DNA from: an uncultured Parabacteroides sp. | GTDB lineage: Bacteria; Bacteroidota; Bacteroidia; Bacteroidales; Tannerellaceae | Direction of reading: 5' to 3' | NCBI GenBank assembly: GCA_934718155.1 | Contig: CAKUZF010000014.1 | Span: 1-64,000 of the forward strand | DNA: 64,000 nucleotides | Shown here: positions 17,556 to 24,002 of the stretch, piece after piece | Layout of the letters: each line of letters starts with the position of its first letter | How positions within the stretch are numbered: the first letter of the stretch is position 1 | Translations under genes and position numbers: made by a program | The notes under the pieces: model-generated | Seen by the model: only the letters and a program-made list of their open reading frames with translations | Told to the model about the DNA's origin: nothing | Databases searched by the model: none

Positions 17556-17756
17556 TCACCGGCATTTCCTAGGCGCTCCATGCCATGAGCTTCCTAGGCA
17601 AAATACCTCTGTCAAGTCAAATCCGGACAGATCCGCAGTGGGATCTTTGGGAACGACCTCCCCTTTCTCGTAAACATACACTAAAAGACGTTCCCCAGCC
17701 GCATTCTTTACATACATAGAAGGGATATCACACTGCGGACACCGATACTTTCTCAT
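17556..17756 (-). CDS. small Zn-ribbon-like protein of unknown function
   Basis: 66 residues starting 'MRKYRCPQCD', a rubredoxin-like CxxC knuckle at C6/C9. A second knuckle is expected near 'FCLGSSWHG' but has only C53, the partner position being Ser, and C65 is the other remaining cysteine. Metal binding may therefore be weakened. It begins 3 bases after the stop of the lipoprotein gene and its 3' end abuts deleted IS copy 1 (6 bases), so the original C-terminus may have been altered by the insertion. Function not known. Confidence 0.6.
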   Translation of the reverse strand: MRKYRCPQCDIPSMYVKNAAGERLLVYVYEKGEVVPKDPTADLSGFDLTEVFCLGSSWHGAPRKCR

Positions 17757-17759
17757 AAG

Positions 17760-18386
17760 CTACTCTTTTATGAGTACTACACGATTGTAGCCGATACTAT
17801 CACCCCGCAAACAAACTTGTGTCAATTGAATATCGCACGTATTGCTATAACGCAGGGCAAAAGTATCAATATCCGCATTCGTCCACTCTACGGCGAGATG
17901 CAACCATAACTCCCTAACCGGCATGACTACGGAATCCGCGACACCACTGATCGGACGATTGCCATAAAACCGGACGGAATCCCCCGTCTCCTCAAACCTA
18001 TCCCACAAAGAATTAATCTCTTCCGGATAAATCACGACATTCGATTCCCGGGAGTCGTATGTAAGCGAAAAAGCGTTACTTGCATAATTTTCTGTATAAC
18101 GAACATTCTTAATGGCTACATATCCTTCTTTCGGCCCTCTCTGAGAATCGTAATCGCAATCAAGGATAGAATTAGCATCCTTGTCCGTCACGGAAAGATA
18201 CAATTGCGGGGCGTAGTTCGAGCATTCGATTTGGAATACATCGCTCAACGTATCCTGCGGTTCTCCGGAAGGATCGATAATTTCTTCCTGATCTGGCTTG
18301 CCGGATATAACATCAGCGTCCCCATCACCACAAGCGAGGAACTGGGTGAGAAAAAGTAACAATAGTAAATTGAATGCTTGTCTCAT
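17760..18386 (-). CDS. putative lipoprotein downstream of the C10 protease
   Basis: 208 residues. Signal peptide II with lipobox 'FLAC' (Cys at about residue 19), then an acidic Asp/Glu/Pro linker and a predicted all-beta domain (many alternating Val/Tyr/Thr strands). No catalytic motif is seen and no family is recognised. It lies 11 bases after the C10 peptidase gene. C10 peptidases of Streptococcus and Bacteroides are often followed by genes for small beta-barrel inhibitors; that role is possible here but rests only on position and predicted fold. Confidence 0.65.
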   Translation of the reverse strand: MRQAFNLLLLLFLTQFLACGDGDADVISGKPDQEEIIDPSGEPQDTLSDVFQIECSNYAPQLYLSVTDKDANSILDCDYDSQRGPKEGYVAIKNVRYTENYASNAFSLTYDSRESNVVIYPEEINSLWDRFEETGDSVRFYGNRPISGVADSVVMPVRELWLHLAVEWTNADIDTFALRYSNTCDIQLTQVCLRGDSIGYNRVVLIKE

Positions 18387-18397
18387 ACACTATAGAA

Positions 18398-19696
18398 TTA
18401 AATGGGTTTAATATTTGTCATTGTCATCATGTCTGATGTATATAAGAAAGTACAAGAAGTAGAAGCACTTTGTGTTGATACTAAATAATAACCATTGCTT
18501 GATCCATTCCAGCCTAAATTAAAATATAGGTAATAATTCGTTCCAGTTTCTCCTGTATAACTTTCTTCTATAGGATTACCAGGGCACTCCCTAACCATTT
18601 TTTCTGCCCAATCAACTGTCTGATATCCTTCTACAACCCATGCATGTCCAACACCTCCAGCACGAACACCTCTCATATACACAGGTCTACTTGAATCTAA
18701 ATCTGATTTTACCTTCGAAAAGTCATAGGGACTGATGAGCATATTTACGTTATACCCCATTAAGGTGAAAGCATCATAAGCATAATATATATTAGAGCCA
18801 CTTCCGTCACATCCATAAGACATAGAACACTTATCACCTATTTCCGCTAATAAATTAGCAACTTGTGATCTATATGTATTATTTGTCAGATTTTTCGCAT
18901 CAGCTACAGACTTCATCCCAGACCAACTATAAGTGGTATTCCTAGTTTTCATATTTACAGGATGTATATAACTACCCGAAGTCGGCTTTTGGTGATATGC
19001 CATAATTTGCGCAATAGCAATAGCAACACATCCTGCAGGGTCTTTTAGTGATGTGCTAGCACATATGGGTAAGCTATCATTATAAGGAGATGGACTTTGT
19101 CCCCACGTAATGTTCATTGCACACTTTTTAGTAGTTGTCTTTGTTATTTCTTGAAAAAAACCCGTATCACAAGGATCGATATCTTTAACTAGTGGCATTG
19201 AATTCTCAGTAATTGATTTACTTATGAAATAATCCGTTTGTTCAAAAAATATATGCTCAAACTCTGGTAAACCTGACATATCCCACATTCCAGAGTCACA
19301 GAATGCTAGAACTTTCCCTGAAACCCTTTTATCTCCAACCTCAACAACAAAACCTTTGCTCTCTCCTTTTTCTGTCTTAAAGTTGATGATGTAAACAGGA
19401 ATATTTTCAAAATCCTCATTTGCATTTAAACTAACAGTTTGTTGTGAAGATTGGACTGAGATTGGACGATAAACAACTTGAACATCAGGAATAAGTCTGT
19501 CTGCTTGAGATTTTGTAGAGAGATAATGATTATTTAAAAATAACCGAGCAGAAGTTATAGCTTCTTGCTCCCCTATCATGCTCTCATTTACTAGCTCATC
19601 AAACGGGGCTTCTCTTTCCTCATGGTTCATGTTGTCACATGACATATAGATGCAACTAAACAAAAGAACCAATAAAATTAAAGCTTGCTTTTTCAC
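18398..19696 (-). CDS. C10-family (streptopain-like) cysteine protease, lipoprotein
   Basis: 432 residues. A lipoprotein signal (Cys20 in 'YMSCDN'), a propeptide of about 165 residues and a C10 peptidase domain from about 190. The nucleophile is C223 in 'AGCVAIAIAQIMAYH', the catalytic histidine H351 in 'GGVGHAWVVEGY', and W396 is in 'NLGWNGSSNGYY', the expected C10 arrangement, so the enzyme looks active. Relatives are SpeB, Porphyromonas PrtT and Bacteroides fragilis Bfp proteases. Base composition is far below its neighbours (19 G/C of 60 in 18421-18480), and deleted IS copies lie on both sides, both suggesting horizontal acquisition. Confidence 0.92.
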   Translation of the reverse strand: MKKQALILLVLLFSCIYMSCDNMNHEEREAPFDELVNESMIGEQEAITSARLFLNNHYLSTKSQADRLIPDVQVVYRPISVQSSQQTVSLNANEDFENIPVYIINFKTEKGESKGFVVEVGDKRVSGKVLAFCDSGMWDMSGLPEFEHIFFEQTDYFISKSITENSMPLVKDIDPCDTGFFQEITKTTTKKCAMNITWGQSPSPYNDSLPICASTSLKDPAGCVAIAIAQIMAYHQKPTSGSYIHPVNMKTRNTTYSWSGMKSVADAKNLTNNTYRSQVANLLAEIGDKCSMSYGCDGSGSNIYYAYDAFTLMGYNVNMLISPYDFSKVKSDLDSSRPVYMRGVRAGGVGHAWVVEGYQTVDWAEKMVRECPGNPIEESYTGETGTNYYLYFNLGWNGSSNGYYLVSTQSASTSCTFLYTSDMMTMTNIKPI

Positions 19697-19739
19697 AATG
19701 ACATTTTTTAGTGTTAGCGAATAGATTTATAAAACAGCA

Positions 19740-19756
19740 CAAATATATATATATAT
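19740..19756 (-). promoter_or_regulatory. -7 box merged with an (AT)7 tract before the C10 protease
   Basis: CAAATATA (19740-19747) reads TATATTTG on the minus strand, a consensus -7 box 44 bases before the protease start. It merges into an (AT)7 dinucleotide tract (19743-19756) that occupies the -7/-33 spacer. Length change of the tract would alter promoter spacing. No clear TTG is found at 19-21 bases. Confidence 0.45.
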
Positions 19757-19802
19757 TTCTAATATACCTAATTTCCGCAACACTTTTGTGCAAGAATAAT
19801 TT

Positions 19803-19840
19803 AAAGCACTGAGTAGTAATATATTACTACTCAGTGCTTT
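19803..19840. repeat. 38-bp perfect palindrome
   Basis: Arms aaagcactgagtagtaat and attactactcagtgcttt (18 bases each) around the centre 'at', without a mismatch. It lies upstream of the C10 protease promoter and 27 bases before deleted IS copy 2. It could be a bidirectional terminator or a cruciform, but no T run follows on either strand. Confidence 0.7.
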
Positions 19841-19867
19841 GTCATGTTCGAAGATTTACTTAACTTC

Positions 19868-20267
19868 GGCACAGTTGCATAAATCCGTGGCTTAAATTTG
19901 TAGTATAGGTCTATATTTTCTTGTTTAATGCTTTATTGTTTATGATAAGCATTACCATTGCCCTCATGAGTAAGCAATCAGTATTTGACTATAAGATTCT
20001 AGCAAGTCACCTTCTTCCCAAAGGCATCAAGCCAGTCATGCAGAGGACTGGGTACTGCTTCCTGAGAACATAGGCAAACGGCTGGGCATTGACGAGACCA
20101 TGCTTCACAAGGATCTGATGACATCCCTGACCAACAAAGAAGGGCATGGCAAACGTCACACCTTAATAGCAGATGTAAAAGGCACCAAGGCCTCAGATAT
20201 TATAAAAGTTCTTATGCAGATACCGCAGGAACAGCGAGAGCAGGTCGAAGACTTATGCAACTGTGCC
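19868..20267 (+). mobile_element. internally deleted ISAon1-like insertion sequence (copy 2, 400 bp)
   Basis: Left terminal repeat at 19868-19891, right end at 20250-20267 (gacttatgcaactgtgcc, complement of the left end with one mismatch). The first 160 bases match copy 1, then the first ORF breaks after 'LLPKGI' and joins an internal piece of the DDE transposase. No target-site duplication is seen. Copies 1 and 2 have the same orientation and enclose the protease, lipoprotein and Zn-ribbon genes. Confidence 0.75.
20043..20258 (+). pseudogene. DDE transposase fragment (ISAon1/ISL3-like)
   Basis: The frame that includes the ATG at 20100 reads '...GKRLGIDETMLHKDLMTSLT' and then '...HTLIADVKGTKASDIIKVLM'. 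The 'IDE' and 'ADVKGTK' stretches match the first catalytic strand region of ISAon1-type DDE transposases. Both ends of the protein are lost, the C-terminal end running straight into the right terminal repeat. Inactive. Confidence 0.65.
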
Positions 20268-20382
20268 ATATTATGGCTTTCTTTGGCGACTTGCCAAGAG
20301 AAAAACACAGCGTAACGAACACTTTATCAGTCTGTTCGCTACGCTTTTCTCTGATTTACTTTTTAACTATCTGTTTATTTTA

Positions 20383-20390
20383 TACCTTTG
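20383..20390 (+). promoter_or_regulatory. -7 box of the Argonaute gene
   Basis: TACCTTTG, a perfect TAnnTTTG, 82 bases before the Argonaute start. The -33 position shows only a T-rich stretch. The spacer and leader (20268-20471) hold no gene that I can support. Confidence 0.5.
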
Positions 20391-20471
20391 TAGCAAGAGC
20401 CTGTCTCACGCCTCACAAGGAAGAGAAAGAGGGGGCGGAGAGGGAGGCTTGAAACAATTAAACAAATTTAT

Positions 20472-22616
20472 ATGATAGCAAATATCATTAAATTAAATCT
20501 AAGCAATCGGCAAAGAGAAATCGACCTCTTCGCCGAGACGAGTATGCCCACCAACAGCGAGGCGCAAGACCGTGTAAAACACAACAGCACAAGGATCAGC
20601 AGCGAGCATGACGAGCTGTTATACAACACACTGCCCGCCCTCCGCTCCAAACGGGAGGCCCGCTACATGCCCTTCAACGAGGAAGAGGTGGAAGGGCTCT
20701 TCGAGGAGCCACACGACCGCGAGCGATTCGACCTGGGGCAAGACGCCAGACTGGCCAAGGCGGTGCTTAAACGCGACATCATACGCTATTTCAGAAAGAG
20801 AGACTGCCTGGTGGACATCGACTTCATCGGACGAATCCGCATTTGGGTGATCGACTGCCCAACCGGGACGTTCAAGGCCTACAAACGCTACCTGATCAAC
20901 CTCCGACTTAACGACCAATACGAGGGCTGGCAACTGGAGATTGCCGAAGAACGCCGAGCCGTCGTGTCGCCAACCCCCATCACGCGGCTGCCCGACCTGC
21001 CCGCCTCGGGCTACGACGTCGTGGTGGGCCGATGCGTCATGCCCCGAAAGAAGCTCTTGCAACAGCACTGGGAGGCGGCCCCCGAAGCCATCTATCCCGT
21101 CGTCAACCCGAGCGTCGAGAAGATCGTGGGCTACACGAGGCGCGCCGTGCGCACGACCGAGAAACTGGCACAAAAGCTCGCAGCGGCCCAGGCGTTCGCC
21201 AACCAATGGATCTTCACGGCCGATTTCCGCCAGGAGGTGGGCGTAGCCTTCCCCGACGGCCAACAGTTTGCCATCCTGCCCAGCGAGCGGGTGATGACCG
21301 TCGATGCCGAAGCCCACGACCTCATCTTCGGAGGGCAATACGTCGGGCGATCACCACGCACGGATTTCAGCGAACGGGGCGCCTACAAACGCCCCGAAGA
21401 GTCCTACCACTTCTTTTTCATCGGCCAAGGCGAGCCGGCGAAGCACTATGGCAGGCGGATGTACAACATCATCACCACTGGCTACGACTACGACGGGATC
21501 ATTTCCCCCACCGACGCCAAACCGAGCGGTGCAAAGTGGATGTCGAAGCCATTGGACTCCATACTGCACCAGCAGGTGCAATGGGAGAAAAAACTCAGCT
21601 TCTTCTATGAGCCGGGCGAGAATCCCCTGGAGGTCCTCAAAGCCTACCTGCGCTCCGACCGCTTCACGCAGAGCAAGGGCAAGCGCTACATGGCGATCGT
21701 GCTTTCCGACATCTCGCGCGACGACCCCAACCCGTCGCGCCACATCCTTTACTACCGCATGAAGGAGCTGCTGATGCAATATGGAATCGCCTCGCAGGTG
21801 ATCTACCGCGACAAAATCGACAACAAATGGTTTCGGTTTTTCCTCCCCAACATCGCCTCGGCCCTCGTAGGCAAGATGGGAGGAATGGCATGGGGCGTGA
21901 GAAGCCTCACGGAGGGAAACGACCTGATCGTGGGCATCGGCGCGTCGAAGCAGGCCGGCATGCGCCATCCCTACCTGGGCAGCGCCTTCTGCTTCGACAA
22001 AGAGGGCCAGTTCCGCAACTTCAACACCTGCAGGGCCGACGACACCGAGGCCTTGATGAGCGAGCTGAAGCTGTCGATATGGCGCTTCTACCAGGATTAC
22101 GGCAAGCCCGACCGACTGATCATCCACTACTACAAGAAGAAGCTCAACAAGCGCGAATCGGCGCTGGTAGAGCGTATGCTGAGCCGGATGAAAATCAAGT
22201 GCCCGATCTACGTGATCAACATCGTATCGGCAGTCAACGAAGACCTGATCGCCTTCGACGAAGAGCACCCCGACCGCATGCCCCTCAGCGGCACCTACGT
22301 GCACCTCAGGCGAGACGAATACCTGCTCTACAACAACGAGCGATACGCCAAGGGCAAGAAGGCGGACACGCTCTATCCCATCAAGCTGACCATCACCCAG
22401 GGCGGAAGCAACACCCCCGCCGCACCACTCGCCCCCCTCGTGGCCAAGCAGCTCATCACGCAGGTCTATCAGTTCTGTAGGCTCTACTGGAAATCGGTCA
22501 AGATGCAACGGGTGCCCATCACCATCGCCTATCCCGAGATGGTGGCCCAATGCGTGCCCCACTTCAAGGCCGAGGAACTGCCCGAGTATGGACGCCAGCA
22601 TCTCTGGATGCTCTAA
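20472..22616 (+). CDS. prokaryotic Argonaute (long type), nuclease tetrad lost
   Basis: 714 residues with N-terminal/linker domains (about 90-260), no recognisable PAZ, a MID domain (about 400-475) and a PIWI domain (about 480-714). The MID guide-binding set is intact: Y427, K431, Q442 and K468 in 'YYRMKELLMQYGIASQ' and 'GKMGG', at the spacing of known 5'-phosphate pockets. In PIWI the first catalytic Asp is replaced ('LIVGIGASK', Gly490), the second site reads 'IIHYYKKK' (about 552-557) and the last 'ITIAYPEM' (about 684-690), so the DEDX tetrad is not preserved and target slicing is unlikely. Such proteins bind guides and targets and act through partners. GC-rich (37 of 60 in 21301-21360). 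A gene for a helical protein follows at once. Confidence 0.9.
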   Translation: MIANIIKLNLSNRQREIDLFAETSMPTNSEAQDRVKHNSTRISSEHDELLYNTLPALRSKREARYMPFNEEEVEGLFEEPHDRERFDLGQDARLAKAVLKRDIIRYFRKRDCLVDIDFIGRIRIWVIDCPTGTFKAYKRYLINLRLNDQYEGWQLEIAEERRAVVSPTPITRLPDLPASGYDVVVGRCVMPRKKLLQQHWEAAPEAIYPVVNPSVEKIVGYTRRAVRTTEKLAQKLAAAQAFANQWIFTADFRQEVGVAFPDGQQFAILPSERVMTVDAEAHDLIFGGQYVGRSPRTDFSERGAYKRPEESYHFFFIGQGEPAKHYGRRMYNIITTGYDYDGIISPTDAKPSGAKWMSKPLDSILHQQVQWEKKLSFFYEPGENPLEVLKAYLRSDRFTQSKGKRYMAIVLSDISRDDPNPSRHILYYRMKELLMQYGIASQVIYRDKIDNKWFRFFLPNIASALVGKMGGMAWGVRSLTEGNDLIVGIGASKQAGMRHPYLGSAFCFDKEGQFRNFNTCRADDTEALMSELKLSIWRFYQDYGKPDRLIIHYYKKKLNKRESALVERMLSRMKIKCPIYVINIVSAVNEDLIAFDEEHPDRMPLSGTYVHLRRDEYLLYNNERYAKGKKADTLYPIKLTITQGGSNTPAAPLAPLVAKQLITQVYQFCRLYWKSVKMQRVPITIAYPEMVAQCVPHFKAEELPEYGRQHLWML

Positions 22617-22639
22617 ATGCGCACGCCAACCATCCGCCC

Positions 22640-23812
22640 ATGAGACTTCCCATCACAGAGAGCCTATTGAGGGGCGAGCTTCGCCCCCACATCCTCGGCG
22701 AATCGCTGAGCGACAGCCAGCTCAGCGAGCTTATGCGCCACGCCAGGAGCCTCGGCCGCCTCAGCCAGCTCAGCGAGCTCGAGGCCAAGATCAACGAGGT
22801 GATAGGCCCATGGGCCGACACACGCACCATCTATGCCGATGAGAAGCAGATCCGCGACGCCGCCCTCAAGGCCCGAACCGACGGCTTCATGGTGGAAGCC
22901 GACGTGCAGAACCCCTTAAGCAGCGAGACCCTCATTGGCGATGTGCTCGCGCTGCCACAGCTCGCCACCCCCTTGGCGCGCTTCTACCTCACGATCGTCG
23001 ACGCCGAGACCCGACGCAGCCGCGAGGCGATGCGCCACCTGTATAACGCGACGAGAGACACCGCGTTCATGCGCGACACGCTCAGGAACTGCTTCCGACA
23101 GATCGCCCGCCTCTGCCACGAGGCGCAAGAGCAGGCCGACGCCAGCGACACGTGGCAAACGCTCGCGAGGCTCCTGTCGGTCAAACTCACAGAGCTCTAT
23201 TTCACGCTGCTCAACACCTACGGCCGCCGCCTCCGCCTGGAGCAAGACTACAGCTTCGAGCAAGACTTCGCCACCTTCGTCTACGACTGGAGCGGCGCCT
23301 ATCCCTCGGCCGACGAGGAGGAGCGCTACGCCCAGCAATGCGCCTCGCCCACCGAGATTGTGCCCGCCGACCACGAGGAGCCGGAAGCCCCCGCCACCAA
23401 CCCGCTGGCGGCCGACGCCTGGCCCGCCGCGAAGGAAGACGCCGCAGCCCGCTTCATCAAGGCGGCCGACGAGGCCTACAACTTCCTGCAGATGCCCTCC
23501 ATCAAAGCCTTAGGATCGATGAAGAAAGTGCACACCTTAGTCTCCATCATGCTCAGCTGCCCCGGCCACGCCTGCGCCATGCTGGAGCATCTGCGTTTCT
23601 TCGAGTGGATGAAAACGCAAAAGGTAAACATCAAAAAGAAGGAATACTTTCTTTTCTGCGCAGCGCATATCATGGAGCTTCCCAACAACGATACGGCATT
23701 CAAAACCGTCCAGTCCAGCCTAAAGAAAGAGAACGCGAACGCTGAAAAATACAAAGCCTACACATTCATCAGCAAAGTGGCAGAGGAATACGATGAAGTG
23801 CTAAACGCATAA
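22640..23812 (+). CDS. helical protein of unknown function, Argonaute-linked
   Basis: 390 residues from ATG 22640, 23 bases after the Argonaute stop; an in-frame upstream ATG (22550) would overlap the Argonaute gene and its extension looks like out-of-frame sequence. Predicted almost all alpha-helix with a Pro/Ala/Glu-rich acidic linker (about 250-290) that separates an N-terminal part from a basic C-terminal helical part ('FEWMKTQKVNIKKKEYFLF'). No nuclease, membrane or NADase motif was seen. GC drops sharply in its last 200 bases. Its position right behind a nuclease-dead Argonaute makes it the best candidate for an effector or loading partner. Confidence 0.75.
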   Translation: MRLPITESLLRGELRPHILGESLSDSQLSELMRHARSLGRLSQLSELEAKINEVIGPWADTRTIYADEKQIRDAALKARTDGFMVEADVQNPLSSETLIGDVLALPQLATPLARFYLTIVDAETRRSREAMRHLYNATRDTAFMRDTLRNCFRQIARLCHEAQEQADASDTWQTLARLLSVKLTELYFTLLNTYGRRLRLEQDYSFEQDFATFVYDWSGAYPSADEEERYAQQCASPTEIVPADHEEPEAPATNPLAADAWPAAKEDAAARFIKAADEAYNFLQMPSIKALGSMKKVHTLVSIMLSCPGHACAMLEHLRFFEWMKTQKVNIKKKEYFLFCAAHIMELPNNDTAFKTVQSSLKKENANAEKYKAYTFISKVAEEYDEVLNA

Positions 23813-23864
23813 ACCAAGCGATTTCGCCCCAAAGCACCATTCATAAACACCTGTTTTCCAAGTT

Positions 23865-23950
23865 GTATACCAAAGTATACCAAAATATACCTCGTATACC
23901 AAAGTATACCCAGAAGCCGCTAACCGGGCTCAGCGTATACAATTGTATAC
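23865..23950. repeat. GTATAC repeat array (iteron- or operator-like)
   Basis: GTATAC occurs at 23865, 23875, 23894, 23904, 23935 and 23945, with a variant ATATAC at 23885. The first five units are 9-10 bases apart, about one helix turn, each followed by CC or CCAAA. The last two form a perfect 16-base palindrome GTATACAATTGTATAC. The array fills the gap before the primase/helicase-like gene (ATG 24003). Confidence 0.8.
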
Positions 23951-24002
23951 CTATTCATTCGCAGCACGGTTGATCTTGACCGGAATCTTAAACATACACA
24001 CA

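Noticed and set aside
17169..20267. Active composite transposon
   Set aside because: Both IS copies lack a complete transposase and no target-site duplication is visible.
21351..22601. 416-residue minus-strand frame
   Set aside because: Complement of the Argonaute PIWI region; GC-rich sequence keeps several frames open.
22550..22639. Upstream start for the Argonaute partner gene
   Set aside because: It overlaps the Argonaute end by 67 bases and its extra residues look like frame-shifted sequence; ATG 22640 gives a clean junction.
23865..23950. CRISPR array
   Set aside because: Units are 6-10 bases with no 25-45 base spacers and no cas genes.
23943..24002. TTG start for the primase-like gene
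   Set aside because: It falls within the GTATAC array; the ATG at 24003 begins the conserved domain.
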